Positions 1 through 13,500 of a stretch of DNA of 64,000 bases are shown in pieces. Under the pieces are notes generated by a model. That model made no database searches, was not told the DNA's origin, and was given only the letters and a program-made list of their open reading frames with translations. How positions within the stretch are numbered: the stretch's first letter is position 1; every line of letters starts with the position of its first letter. The position numbers were made by a program, and so were the translations under genes. This DNA comes from Tetragonia tetragonoides. Its lineage: Eukaryota; Streptophyta; Magnoliopsida; Caryophyllales; Aizoaceae. Location of the stretch: assembly GCA_038025085.1 (NCBI GenBank), contig CM076143.1, positions 13,067,501-13,131,500 on the forward strand, written 5' to 3'.

Positions 1-824
1 CTTAAATGCTTCGGTTTTGATACACAAACTACAGTAGTAACATTATCAACTCTATCCAAGAGCAATAAATAAAACAAACCAAGAGAAAAACAAGTTTCAA
101 CTTACAAGGCAATATTATCTAAGGTGAAGGTTTTAAAATTGCATAATTGAGCTAAAATATCATTGGACTACTAGTGGGATTGTTTGACAAAGAAATATAT
201 GTCCCTATCATATTTATTCATATCTCATTTCCAAGTTTAGCCATCCTCAGATTGTTTATCCTATCAATTCTTACATAAACTTCCCAAATGTAACACTAGA
301 GATGGAGAGTGGAGCGGGCCCATTCGGCCTTAATTTCTTCTATAAGTCCCCCCCTCCCCTCTGCCCTCCTTTTTGCATAAGGCCATATTGGATGTGGCAA
401 TTCTAAGTGGGACAGCCATGTTTAAATGTATAATCATATCCTCTCATTATCATCAGAAGAATACAAGAGATGAGAGGTTTCAAAATATCACTAATTTAAT
501 TGCTCTCAACTATCTTCGAATGTAACAAGGTTAACCAATTTTGATATATCACTTTAATCTCAATATTGTGAAGGCACTAAACTGCATGCACCAAGTACAA
601 TAAAGTAAATTCACGAGGGGGTTTTAGAAAGAAAGAGAGTTCATGGTCTAGCCTACTCATCAGGAGTTATCCAGGAAAAACCTTGGCTATCAGGAAATTT
701 GTGTATGGTGAAGCTCATGTTTGTATCAACAATTTGTGCTCAATATATCAACTTCTATATGAAAACTTCAACTGGATTTTACATAAGTGTGGGTGGTTTG
801 TTATTATTGGAGAGGTTGACATAC
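1..824. other. Last visible BRX-like intron, incomplete
   Basis: No coding similarity to the missing last BRX exon was found on the minus strand here. The donor following exon 4 is at 824-823. The stretch looks like ordinary AT-rich intron with a short pyrimidine-rich tract near 345-370. Confidence 0.6.
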
Positions 825-3800
825 CTGAATCTGACGCGCCTCAGCTCCCTTCTCCCACCTGGCAAAGCTCTGATAGTGATGTAAACTCCTGGCTCATCCT
901 CTTCCACCCATTCAGTCTCCATGTCGCTTGCATTGCTGACTGACAATTCCCCAGACCGATCTGCATCCCTAGAAGAGGTCGACATTAAGGACTCATCCAT
1001 CGATGATGTCTCTGTCTTAGCAGTGATCCCACTGATGTTGGAGTGTTTGGGCGTTGAGGCTAGACCGCTTGATTCATTGTATTGACGTGACAGCTTTGAG
1101 TGTTGCTCAAAAGAATCCGAGGATGAGTACCCCATCCCCATCCCACGGTAAATGTTGCGTGGTAGGCTTTCTTTGGTTAACGGTGGTGTCACAGGGCTGT
1201 CACCAATGGACTCCATTTTTGAAGTCTGCTGAAGTAGAAACTGAAATCAAGATCATAGCAAATAATCATCTAATTATGTAAATACTCTTCATTGCTCCTG
1301 TGCTTCATTGGGCTCAAAATATCTGGCTACTCTCCATTTCTTAGTTATTTCAAGCCTCTCTCTTGATATTAGTTATGCATGTAGAAGGCATTTACTGAAA
1401 GATAGCAACTCAACAACCCCCAAAATTGGACTTAGATTTGTATTATTAGGGTTGCTATGTCTTTTAATGTCATTGTTCTCTCTTTACATACCAACAGACA
1501 GAGATGGATGAGCAATCAAAGAGAAAGGTAATTCTAATTTTAATGTCAAATGGGTTGTAACTCGTAGCTATCTCTTATTATGAACTTAATGATGGTTGTC
1601 TTTGCAAAATAAAATCAGATATCAGAGATCTATGGACATTGGACTGTGTAAGTCCGAGTACACTGAAAGCTACTTGTTCTGGTTTTCTGATCCATAATTG
1701 CACATTTCCATTTATTCATCAAGTAATAATTAATCTCTCAATCATGCATAGCTAGTAAACAGCTGAAAACTGTGTAACTGCTCTTAAAGTCATGTCCAAC
1801 ACTGCCAAGGCTACAAGTTTTAAGCGATAACTCTTTGGCTTAGGGCTAACCTCATCTTCAGATCTTGGGGGAGTTGGTGGAAGTGGAAATGCGTGGCGAC
1901 TGAGCCTCTGGACATTGTACAGTTCTACAACCTTCTCGTAGTTGTCTGTCCACCATTTCTGAGCTTGCCATTTATTGAACATATCTCGGCTAAACCAAGC
2001 CATACAAAGGAATCAGTATATATCCATAGTGATAAGCCCTTAACAAGTTAGTATATCATAACTTCATAAGCAAAGACTTTTTTTTTTTTGGGATCACCAT
2101 AAGCAAAGACTACTAAACAGCAAAGGAGCCAATCATGTATATCTTACACATCTTTCTATTGTTCCTCACATGTTAATCATTTTATTTACTTATTATTTTT
2201 TTATCAGACTAAAAACATAACCCACGCGAGGAGGGTTCTCTAACTGTGTACCGCTTACTCTTCCAAAAAAAAAAAAAAACCCATGTTAATATGATTGCAT
2301 CAATTTTGTAGATCCTGTCAGTCACAGTAATTGGTGAGTAGTGGTGGCTTTGCACAGTGATCAAAAGTCTCAAAACGCATCTAATTAAGTGACTGACCCA
2401 ACTTTTTATTTTCACATGCCTAATGCCCAGAAACTAGAAACCATCATGACTATAATCCTTTGTCATTTTTCTTCATTCAACTGCTTTTTAATAATGTTAA
2501 GGCCACTAAAATGGCCACCTGAAAACTTTTTGACAAAGCCAGATTGTCCTCATTTCAAGGGAGAGAAGGACCCACCAATAGTAACATCTTGGCATGGGAA
2601 ACTATATAATTTTCAAAGTGATAACCTTGACTTTTTATCAAAGGATTCCAAACCTATCATCAAAGTGATCAAACCAATATCTTTGATTTAACAAATTTGC
2701 TTAGGTGGTTGGCATTTGTATGGCTTTTTCTGGGCCACTTAAGTTCGAGTCCTCCCTGGAGCATTTGGGATTTTCCCTTAATTATCAGCATCACCAGTAC
2801 CACACAATGCCTTGGATCCCACCATGTATTAGGGCCCGCTAATTATCTGATTAATAATAATTTATCTAATCCATGTACCAATATATTAATGTAGTGTTGT
2901 GGTTAATTAAGGTTCAGTTCACACTTACCCCGATCCACTTTTTCTTAGACTAATGTTACTCGGGAACTCTTTACTTAATGATACATATGGACACTTGACA
3001 CTTCATTTTAAACCGAAACCACAAAAAGATCGAAAATTGGCCAATTCGTACGTCCGACACTTGTATCCTAGTTGGACACATTTAACCAAGTTTAAGTAGC
3101 ATAACTGACATAGTTTTTCTTCAACTTGATAATTCAAAATCAACCAACAAGAAACAAAGGGATCTAGGGTGTACTATTCTTCTACAACTACTCAGTAATT
3201 GATTCACTTCAATTCACTAATCCACTTTTCTCTCACATATTACTATTCAGTTCACTTTAAGTCTGTAAAAAAGAACACGCATCTTGAGCGGAACTAGAGT
3301 GCTAGCAAATGAAATCATTGATGCTCCCCCCAATCATTTTCATAACCAACAAAAGAATTAATGATGTACGTACGTACATACAACATGCACCCATGGCTTA
3401 CACAAAAATGAATCCAAGAGAAGTCATATTTCTATGGAGAAATGACAGAAAAATAGACACAACATGACAAACTAAACTCAACCTTGGCGTGAAAGTAGCA
3501 GAGAAAAAAAGAAGACCCCACAGTCCGACAATGCGACAATGTGCATAATAAAAGGTCATACAAAACACAAATCAAAAGAGCCCCACCAACCCAGGCCGCA
3601 ATGAATTCTACTTTTTGGACCCTCTCATAACTTTTCTTTTCTTTTTTTTTTTTTGGGATCACTAGTTTATTTGATTCTTTGGCAAAAGAGTAGATTTTAC
3701 TGTAAGTCGTCCTTAAATCATTTTTTCCTCAGGCAGTGTTGTCTCCTATGGACATAGCCTTGTTTGGGACAATACCCAAGTCAAAAAGGTAGTTTGAATT

Positions 3801-6675
3801 TTACCCCATCAAGTGATCAAACAAGTTTTAATTAAAAGTAGAAGATATGTTTAGTGGATGATCCTCTACCACTAATCCAAAGTATGTTTTCTCATTTCTG
3901 TTCACTGCCTAAAGTTCACTTTCTACCTTCTTTGTAGTAACTTCCTCTTTTACTAATCAAATAATGGTGTTTCATGCTAGTATGTATGGGTATGCTCTTT
4001 CCTAACTTATTTTAGAATCGATTCAGTTTAGTGATTATTAGTCCAATAACATACTTTTCTCTCGCATATTACTATTCAGTTCAATTTAGTCGAAAAGAAC
4101 AAACCCATATTAAGAAATATCAAGATAATACTCATAGTAACTTTATTAAGGACAAGGCTTGGGTGGAAATTAGAAAGCATATGGCAATCATATGTACCAC
4201 GCTCAAAATGTTGGTAAATGTTAGTACTACTTATTTTTATCCACTCCAAATATATTGACCAGAATGAAAATGACCGTCCTATGTTTTAAAAAGATTGACA
4301 AGAAAGCATTTTATGAATCGTCAAGGGAAAACAACATATTATTACTCAAGTATTACTCCTAGTCCATTTTATCACTCTTAGCAGAATAGCTGTCTCTTGG
4401 CACAAAAATAAGTTGCTTGTGATCCGAGACAAACATTGCATACTTGTAAGTAAATTATACTTACTTTGCTAACAATCATAGTTGAATACAGATTGATCTT
4501 AAATCACAAACTATAGCAGTTTTAAAGAGTGAACAACCACCTATTTCTAGATGAACTTTAACTAATAATCTAATCCATATCATATGAGATAGGCAACTCT
4601 AGGACGCAATTGAATTTCTAAAAACATGGATAAGATAATACAAAACTAAAAAAAAAAACAGAATTTTCCCAGACACGTAACCTATAAGAATGATATCCAT
4701 ACTTACGAAAACATTAGTCTTTTTCCACTTACTCAATAATTAAATCAGTTCAGCTATTCAATTTCTTTTTCATTTACTCAATCACCATTATTTATTCCGA
4801 AGCAATCAACTTTAAAGGATTTACACAAATTTTTATTTGAGGCCGTCTCAAAATGAGATCCCTTAAACAAGCCTGATGTCATATTAATATCATGCTTGGC
4901 TATAGAAATTGTCTCGTATTGAAACGGCCTACAGAAATCATAGTGCATTATTGATTACTTAGATTTTAGAGGGCCAATCGTCAAATTTGAGTAGGTTTTT
5001 ATATTAAGAATCGTGTCACTGGTGATCCATAATTCCATATCCAACAGAAAACCCGCGAAATAAGGGAGGACTGGTACTGTATATTCAATTTGCTGTCAAT
5101 AATCAAATCAAAGCATCCAAACACACCGCCTATCCTACCAACTACTAATTTCTAGGTACAATCAAAACCCATCATGAAAGCTCCATTAATTATTCCATTA
5201 ACTACCTGAAACATAAGTCATTATGGCAGTAACAATTTTTAAAAATTATTAGGCTCCAAACTTCAATCTCCCCCCGCCAAAATCAATAGTTCTACAGATC
5301 TCATGTGGAGACACTAATTGTGTCTCTAATTTATTTTTTTTGCTAGTCAATTGTGTCTCTAATTTACTTTTCTGATATCTACTCTTTTATTCTTGTTTCC
5401 GAAGATCTCTCTTATTAGTAAGTGTGTTCTTGTGTTGTTTAGTTTACTAAACATAAGTCGGAGAATCATAAATTCGTCTGTACCATAATAAATAAATAAC
5501 CTAGGGCGGTAGTACTCTTTCACGTTCCTCCACCAGTTTTCAATTCCGTTCTATACAGTTCAGCTCAGTTCAATTCAATTCAAATCTATAACATATTTTA
5601 CTTTTCTCTCACGTATTACACTTACTCGTTATTTGAAAAAACCAAATAACAACCAAATAAACCTACATGTTTTTGGTAATCGAAAAATAAAGAAGAAAAT
5701 ACAAGTGAATGACGACCGAGACACCCCCGCTGAGTCATGTTCAGGCTCTAGTTTTCAACCGCCAAAATATAAGACTCACTCAATAACCAAATAAACCTAC
5801 ATATATATGTTGGGTTTGGCTCACAATTGACGACAAAAACAATGAACAACGCTACTCATAATTAATTACTACAACAAGTACTTGCCGTAAAAACAGATGT
5901 ATATCAGCATAGAACAGAGTGGCACTAGCAGTAAGGTCAGTAGGTGAGAGAAAGCCAATTAAAAACACACATACCTGAATCGAATCCTCTTAAGGTCATT
6001 CCCTCCACGTGGCAACGACACAAACGTGATCAAAACCCCTGGTTCAACCTGAGCTACCCACTCTTTTGGCTCACTCTCTTCAACCAACACCACCGGGTCA
6101 ACTCGCCGGCAACTCGCTGACGCCGATAAAACCGCCGGAATTGTCTCACCGACGGAGAGTCCCTTCAGCCGCGCCTCCATTTCTTTCCCCCACCTCGGCG
6201 TCCCAGTCGACGCCGACGAGTTCGTGCTCGCTGTCCGTCGGAGTCCACCGCCTTCTTTCTCTCTCTTCCACGTCACTGGTGGTTTGCTCTCGCCCGGGCC
6301 GGGACCCGGTACAGGGCCCGGGTGTGAACATGGATTGCATTTGTAAGCACCTGATGCCTTGAGTGCCATTCCTTTGATCTTTTTCAATAAAAGTAAAATT
6401 AAACCCAAAATTAATTAATCACATTCTCCAAACCTTAAATAGATATCGGAAAATATAAATTAATATATTTTCCGATACCTATCTATCTGCCGAGACCTAC
6501 TTAGAGCCTCGGTAGCTTAATTAAGCTAGAGTAGTACCTGGGATGTGAGATGTTTGATGGCTTGTTTGCCGTTTGGGGTGTGAACTGAGTCAGGGTCGTC
6601 GAGTTGATGTAGATGACTCGCTGAGTTGTTGTTGTTGTTATTCCCATGCTTTGGACGAGCTATGCACGTCAGCAT
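825..6675 (-). CDS. BRX: BREVIS RADIX-like protein, 3' end beyond the left edge
   Basis: Four minus-strand coding exons can be joined: 6675-6538, 6378-5975, 1989-1851 and 1228-825, all with GT-AG borders and compatible phases (about 361 residues visible). The start is the ATG at 6675; the protein opens MLTCIARPKHG. The conserved IKGMALKASGAYK block begins exon 2. BRX domain 1 spans exons 2-3 (KEWVAQVEPGVLITF, then RDMFNKWQAQKWW and VVELYNVQR). BRX domain 2 begins in exon 4 (EWVEEDEPGVYITIRALPGG) and is cut after RRVRF. The final exon, expected to encode about 30 residues, is not in 1-824, so the last intron exceeds 824 bp. Family knowledge: BRX proteins are plant-specific, plasma-membrane and nuclear regulators of root growth, auxin response and protophloem development; paired BRX domains mediate protein interaction. 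The paralogue (BRX or BRX-LIKE) cannot be fixed. Intron 2 is about 4 kb. PDAT is divergently transcribed from about 3.9 kb away. Confidence 0.9.
2695..2850 (+). mobile_element. Possible tRNA-derived SINE remnant
   Basis: A box A-like stretch (TTAGGTGGTTGGCATT, near 2700) is followed about 45 bp later by a box B-like GTTCGAGTCC. That is the head structure of tRNA-derived SINEs. It lies in BRX-like intron 2. No target duplication was established, and no tRNA cloverleaf with mature ends is apparent. Confidence 0.4.
4840..4930. mobile_element. Short MITE-like inverted repeat
   Basis: Ends are AGGCCGTCTCAA on the left and, read on the other strand, AGGCCGTTTCAA on the right (11 of 12 identical). 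They enclose about 91 bp inside BRX-like intron 2. Similar GTCTTATACAAG/GTCTCA-type inverted pieces occur near 33130-33290 and 36616-36692. Confidence 0.5.
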
Positions 6676-7850
6676 TTTGCTCTTTTTTTTTTTTCTTCTG
6701 GAAATTCAATTTAATTGAATTCAACCCAAATAAGAAATTAGTACAGAATTTTTAAGCTACATTGTTTAAAAATGAATAATATTCGAGAAATGTAATGGTT
6801 AGCTTACTTACCTTATTTTTCTGAGTTTTTGACCCAACTGCTCTCTTTGTTTTTCTGCTTGTAAAGCAACTGATATGACGATAAGCTTAACAAACCAAAA
6901 CCACTACTAATTTAAAAAAAATAAAAAATAAAATAGAGCAGGGGATGGTTTTTGTACGAAACCCAAAACCAGAATTAGTGGAAGTAATCTGAAAATTGAG
7001 ATGGGTAGGTAAAACTTAACCCAGAAATGAGATGGAGAAATTGAGCAGAGTTTGTGGAGAAAATGGTGAAATTGAAGAGAGAGAGAGAGACAGAGAGAGA
7101 AAATGGAGATTTTGGGGAAGATGTGCAAAGTACAGAGCACATCGCTTTTGGACTTCCTTTGGCTTTTGTCATTCTTTATTCTCTCTATTGTTCTTGCTTT
7201 CTCTCTCTCTCTCTCCTCTTTTTGCTTTTTTTTTGTCTTTTGAGTTTTTCACTGAGCAGTGATTACTTTGGGTCTGTTTTTCAAAACTTATTTTGGTTTA
7301 TATTTATTGTTGAATTTTTATTTTTGTAGAATTTTGTTGAACTTTGTTTATTTTTGTTGAATCTTGTAAATTCAAGTGTTTTTTTATAACTAGTTTGTAT
7401 ATTAATTTGTTTAATTTTAATTTAATTTTGTTGAAATTTACTGTAGTTTATTAGAAATAAGTTAAAGAGAACATCCTCTTAGTGAGTGAGCTTGTTCTGT
7501 TTGTGGAGCATCTGGTGAAATGGAGTGAAAAATAATAGTGTTTGGATTTGGGTTTTTTTTTTCTTTTTTGTGTGTGTTGTGTGTTTATTTCATTATTTGT
7601 CACCAAGTCCAAATTAGGTACCCGCTAATAAATGGGGAATCTTATACCGATGAATTTTTATGCGCGGGTGTTGCTTTTGATTTTGATTATGGGTGTTGGG
7701 ATGGTTGGATCTGGAAGTGAAGTTGGGTTGTATGAAATGTGATGGGTTTTAGCTGGGTCACAAATTTGAGTACAGGCCCATTCTTTAATCTCTATTATTG
7801 GTCCACTGAACTCAATTGCTTTTCTTTTTCCGGTACAACAATTAGTAGCA
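6676..7850. other. Upstream and 5' UTR region of the BRX-like gene
   Basis: No coding sequence is supported. Immediately upstream of the BRX-like ATG (minus strand) lie T-rich tracts, GA-rich stretches (7077-7105) and a CT-rich stretch (7198-7216), typical of plant core promoters and 5' UTRs. The small open frames here are low-complexity shadows. Confidence 0.45.
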
Positions 7851-7854
7851 TATT

Positions 7855-7961
7855 TTGTGTGGACTTAGTCCACCGTGAATCAAGAATATTAGTTGAAATA
7901 TTTAGGGAGTATATTTAAAGAGATTTGGATCATTGATCTACCATAGACTAAGTCCACACAA
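7855..7961. mobile_element. Short MITE, copy 1 (GTGTGGACTTAGTC ends)
   Basis: A 107-bp element begins TTGTGTGGACTTAGTC and ends GACTAAGTCCACACAA, a perfect 16-bp terminal inverted repeat. A second, diverged copy is at 51265-51376. Too short to encode anything. Confidence 0.65.
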
Positions 7962-7984
7962 GTTTCTGTAGACAATAAGGGATG

Positions 7985-8370
7985 ACATTGGGCATGGTTA
8001 GCACGAGGCATGGAACGACCCAGCATGCCTTTTACACGAGACGATACGGATACGGAGCAAGCACGATTATGAATAAGCAGGCATAGGTTTGGGACCAAAC
8101 CCTAGATTTTGAATTAAAAGCACGGTCGAGCACGACCATGCAAGGTTGAGCATGGCCAGACACTAAACGACACGGCAAAATACGACAAAAATTTAGGTAA
8201 TATTTGAAAAAGGCCTAGGCACGGCAAGCACGACACGATACACGCACGGGCGCGACCCGTGCCTACCTTTTGAATGAGCTGGCACGGCACGCACGATACG
8301 AAGTACGACAACTATAAAGCACGACACAGCACGATATTGTTCCAAAGCACGAAGGTACGACACTCAACCA
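7985..8370. repeat. Degenerate GGCACGACACG-word repeat
   Basis: About 380 bp consist largely of loosely repeated words such as GCACGACACG and GGCACG, with no reading frame. It resembles the other short-word-filled elements in this window, but clear terminal inverted repeats and a target duplication were not found. Confidence 0.5.
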
Positions 8371-9479
8371 TCTTTAGCTACAATTGCTTTTGCTTATAAT
8401 TGTACACATAAACACATCTCTTATCACAAAAACTCATGTACGATCTCATGGATAAGGCGCGATGCATGTGAGGAAAAAAATGATATCACCGTACTTCAAA
8501 AGTAATTTAAGAGATTAAAGAAGTGTTCTATGCCCTACCCGTGTATCCCTTATTGTGTATGATATTGACGTCAACTAGTCAGGCTGATACTTATTAAATT
8601 AGGCATAGTCAAACGTATTCTGAGCATAATCAAAACAACTATTATTATTTGATAAATAATGATGAAAGTTCTCATTGATTAGGGCTAAATATCTCTCCCA
8701 TGTTTAACCCCACTTCTCAACCCAGGACAAAAACATTACAAGATTCTCAAGCTAATGATTTTCAAACACCACAGTCTTACACAACCTCCAATGACCAACC
8801 CCTTATGCGACCAAATTATTTTCTTTCTCAATAAAGTCCATAGTCCAAGCTCGAGCACATACACCTAAATCTTTTTTATTTGCTACCTCTCATATGTGTA
8901 TATTTCAATGTAGGATAATCAGACGTGGAAAGTGAAAACTAGGTTTCAGTTATCTTGATCATTTAAGTCGTCGTAATTGTGTTCTCTCAAAGAGCTTTTC
9001 TTGCTTAGAAAATGTGGCTAGCTCACCACATAAGAAAGCCCTCCTTGATATCCTTACTTGGAGATCCAACCCTACCCCATACGCCGATTAACTTTACAGC
9101 TTCTATTTACCTCCACAACTTTCAACTAGTTTCTTATAAGTCGTGCCAAGTATAACCTAATAATAAAGATGAATCCCTAGTTCGGATAAAGCCGAGGCCC
9201 GATATAACCCGACACATGAAATACCCGATCCATAACGAGCATGTTTGTCAGATCGTGTCTACTTATAGACATACACGAAATCGTTCAAAATATATTTTTT
9301 AAAAACCTTGGGGCGACTTGGTCACTAGTCGATGTAGGGTGCCACATGCCTAATGCCAACCTAGCAATTTGGTCGTCCGTCATGTGTGTATCAAGCGACG
9401 GACCATTGCGCCCTCGCTCGTGCTCTTAGGAGGGAAAAGCTCAGCGATATTGACGCATCTTCCCTAGCACGGCTCAGAG
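8371..9479. other. Intergenic, nothing recognised
   Basis: Unique-looking sequence between repeats in the BRX-like/PDAT upstream region. No conserved open frame or RNA gene was recognised. Confidence 0.4.
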
Positions 9480-10136
9480 TAGACATGTCAATTCCCGACC
9501 CGACCTAAAAATCCGACCCGATTCGTTTTTTCAGGGTCCTGACATTGATTTTCCGACCCGGAACCCGGTTTGACCCGAACCCGATTAGCCCGGTGTTTTT
9601 TGGGTTAAACCCGACCCGTTAGTAGGTCGACCCGTTTGACCCGAAAAATAGAACAATTTGTAATTATAAACAAAAAGTTTGACTAAAATATCCTAAACAA
9701 CATATAAAACCTTGTTTTTTTTGTTTCATTAACTTTTTCTCTATGTCTTTGTTCTCTCAAAATAAGAAATTTTGCTCTTAACTACGCTAAAATGGACGGA
9801 AATATAAAGTACACTTTATCAAATAATTATAAAAAATATCATTTAGTTGTACATACATACCAAAACGTGAAAAAATATACGTACTTAGTGAATACAAGTT
9901 ATAAATTAGAGTATATATTTGCAAATATACAATTTGAACGCATAAATAGGCTATATAATTAACGAACAAAAAAAAAATATTGGGTCACTCGACCCGGTGA
10001 GTCGATTCGAACCCGACAGCACTGGGTCAGAGTCGGGTAATTTTCAACCCAAACCCAACATGACCCAAAACCGCTAATAACTCTAACCTGACATAACCCA
10101 AACTCAAATCCAAACCCGACCCAATTGACAGGTCTA
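9480..10136. mobile_element. hAT-like element filled with CCCGACC-type words
   Basis: The element begins TAGACATGTCAATT and ends AATTGACAGGTCTA, a 14-bp terminal inverted repeat with one mismatch. The interior holds degenerate CCCGACC/ACCCGA words at both ends around an AT-rich core. Flanks carry only an imperfect direct repeat (CTCAGAG on the left; CTCGGAG from 10141). The end sequence resembles the element at 54121-54310. It lies within 420 bp of the PDAT start codon. Confidence 0.6.
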
Positions 10137-10548
10137 TTGCCTCGGAGCCATCTTTAGTAGTAGCGGTTACGTGCCTTTGTCTTTCTTCGAATAAACAAAG
10201 GGAAAAAAAACGTGAGAATGGAAAACACACCCATTGCAATAACACGAAAACAAACAACTACATCTCTCTCTCTCTCTCTCTGTCTCTCTGTCTCTCTTCC
10301 TTCATCTTTGTCACGCTTATCACCGCCGGCGATCAATTTCAAACAAACCGACAACCCCAACTGCTCTCTTTCTAACTAATTAGTTATTCATACATCCAAC
10401 ACATTCACAAATTTCCAATCCCAACCTAGAAAAACAAAACGGTGGCGCCAAAAAAAAACCCAAATCACAGAAACCATTTTTATGCAATACCCAGTTGCTA
10501 ATTTAATCTAATAAAGTAATTTAATAAATAAATAAAGCCCCCAAAACG
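10137..10548 (+). promoter_or_regulatory. PDAT proximal upstream region and 5' UTR
   Basis: The segment upstream of the PDAT ATG contains a (CT)n tract at about 10263-10305, a common feature of plant core promoters and 5' UTRs. No single TATA box or transcription start can be fixed by eye. Confidence 0.4.
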
Positions 10549-13500
10549 ATGCCGTTGTTACGGCGGCGTAAAGGACCAGAACCACCCACAAAGGCCACCA
10601 CCACCACAGAGGAGAGAGAAAAAGAGGAGAGAGAGAATGAAGAGAGAAAGAAGAAAGAGAGAGTGGACAAAAAATACCAAGCCCAAATTAATAAGAAGTG
10701 GTCATGTATAGATAGCTGTTGTTGGCTTGTAGGTTGCATATGTTTTATTTGGTGGTTTTTGCTTTTCTTATACAATGCAATGCCAGCTTCATTTCCTCAG
10801 TATGTTACTGAGGCGATTACGGGTCCGATGCCGGACCCGCCGGGTGTGAAGTTGAAGAAGGAGGGGTTGAGAGCGAAGCATCCGGTCATGTTCGTACCCG
10901 GGATTGTTACCGGTGGCCTTGAGCTTTGGGAAGGACATCAGTGTGCTGAAGGGTTGTTTAGGAAACGGCTTTGGGGTGGCACATTTGGTGAATTGTATAA
11001 AAGGTAATTGAAAGAAATGAAATTGGTCTTTAGTTTGAGATTCTATTATTGTGTTTTTAGTTTGCTTTGGAAGTAGTATTGTTATGTTATGTTTTGTGTT
11101 TGTTTTGGTATTGGGGTGTTTTGTATATTGTGTTCTTTTTAGCTAAGGTGGTTTTTAGCTTAAAGTAGATTGATTATTTATCAAGAAAACATTGGTTAAA
11201 GGGAAAAGTTATTGTCTTTTTGGATAGTGATTCAGCAGAATTAAGTATATAGAAGGAAGAGCACGCTATTCACTTGGAAAGCAACTTTCTTCATATGTTG
11301 TCCCTAGATTGATGACAATGGCAATTGTCTTTTTTTTTGGATAAAGAAAAGTATATTGATAAGAATTCGAATGTACAGCAGTGTAGAATGACAATGGCAA
11401 TGGGGTACAAGCTTGTGATATATGGTAATGGTTTCTCAGCTAGATTAAAAGTAGCACAGCTTGTTTTCTTTGCATGATTTAGCACGACTTATCTTCTGTC
11501 CTCGTGTTTTGCCCACCTCCTGGTTGTCATCGCTCAGTCACTTCCTTTTCCACTAGGAAGATAAGCTATGCTAAATAATGCAAAGCAAACAATTATGTTT
11601 TACTTGTCCTTCAAATCGTGATATACTTCTGTTTCCTCTTCTTTCTAAGGGTTGAGTAATGTTGTTATTAGTCTCCTTTTTACTTACTTTCACTTCTTGT
11701 TGGAGTGGCTTGTAGCTCAAGGGAGTACGTTTAGTATAGGTATCTCTGGGAGTAAGTTATGGAACAGGTTGCTATAGGTTCCACTAGCATTTATTGAGCT
11801 TTTGTTCAAAGGCAGGGGAAACAAAGTTTTCGGTTTTGATTTGCTCTGATGAAGATTTGGCTGTAGTGGGTTAGCCCTTGTGCCGGGTTGTTTGTATTGT
11901 AGGTGATTTTGATGAATTCCACTACAATATTTGCCGAAGATTAGGGAAATATTGGAACAATATATTGCAACTATCTACCTTGTTCATGTGATGTAATTAT
12001 CTATAGTTAAAAGATTAGAAAGAAGTTATGGAAATCTGGCATTGCCCTGCATTAGTTGATAGAGAATGCAAGTTGCAACAATGAGTGAGTGGCCCTATCC
12101 ACAATAATAGCCCAAATTACCAAGATAGTTTTAATCCTAGATGCCAGTGGTGAAACTGGATGACTATGCAGTTGGAGATACTATGGCTAAATCAATGTAT
12201 TAAAAGGCGCGAGGCGCAATGAGGCGATAGAGGTCCATAGAGCCTAGGCGCAAGGCGAAGGCGCGCGCCTCAGTGAGGTGAGGCGCACTAGTGTATGACA
12301 GAAAAAATGCTATAAAATAACGTTTTTTTCATCAAAATCTATCTAAGATGCGCCTCAAGTGCGCCTCGGTGCGCCTCAGTGAAATCGCCTCGCCTCACCC
12401 TCAAAAAGCGATGGGCTGCTGCGCCTCACGCCTCGTGCGCCTAGGCGCGCTTTTTAATACATTGGGCTAAATTGATTTATGTGTATGAACATTCCATGTT
12501 ATTCTCGTTTGGCTAAGCAACTGTGGAGTCTCAATTCACTTGACATTAGAAATGGAAATGGCTGAGTGATGCTAATTATCATGTTGGAGGTTGAATGTAG
12601 AAATATGCATGGTGAGATAGTTCTAGAATGTTGCTTGTTACAACTCATCATTACTTTGATAGGGCCATTGCAAAGAAGAAAATATCCTGTTTCAGCCATC
12701 CATTTGTGATTGTTTGGTAGTTGGGCTATGGAGGTGCGGAGGCAGTTGGAAGGTGATGCAAATTCTCGGGTCATTGAGCCTGAGTCAACATCAAGGTCCC
12801 ATGATAGGCAACTGTATGAGATTGACGAGGAGGATGTTCTCCTCAGATGGTATGGACTAAGGAGAGGGAGAAGGATCCTCATTCAGAGCTTAAAGTAGGT
12901 AGAAGATCATGAAGATGGACAATCTTGTGATGAGACGGTTAATTTTCTAACTTCGTGGACTTTGTTTGCTGATAAGGAGGCCATGATAGATGTGGCAAGG
13001 ACATGTTGTAGGGGTAGGAACTAGGAACAATAGGAATGGAGTTCTTTAGTTGCTTTGTTTGGGGTCTTAGGAAGTTAAATTTTATAGGGATTAGGGAGTA
13101 TGGTGTTCCTTTCTTATTTTTGAAGTGGGTCGGAGTGTCTTTTTAGTTTTAATTGTTTTCTGAGTTCATCGTGTTCCCAGTGTCACCTGTGTATGTCATT
13201 GATTAAACCTGTACTTATATCATTACTTTTCTATTTAAAAAATTGTGATTTTCTGTGTCCTTAATGGAATGTCTGACTGAAAATCCTACACAAACATGAA
13301 AGATTGAGTAGGATGCGGTGAACATTTGTTCTATTGCTAAAATGCCCTTGCACACAATCAAGGGAAATTTAACTGTGCGATCCTCGATAACCTGCTTCAG
13401 CAGGAGGCCTTGATCAGCTGGTACAAAAAAATAAGGAGAATAAATAAAATGACTGCTGATATCGCTTTGAGAAAAATCAAGAAGGAGAGCATATCTTGAA

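Noticed and set aside
9480..10136. Satellite or telomere-associated repeat
   Set aside because: The CCCGACC words are limited to one 657-bp block with inverted terminal ends, so a transposon-derived element fits better.
12710..12898. A 62-residue frame with an acidic/basic C-terminal part in PDAT intron 1
   Set aside because: Short and not recognisable. It could be a decayed transposon fragment, but nothing confirms it.
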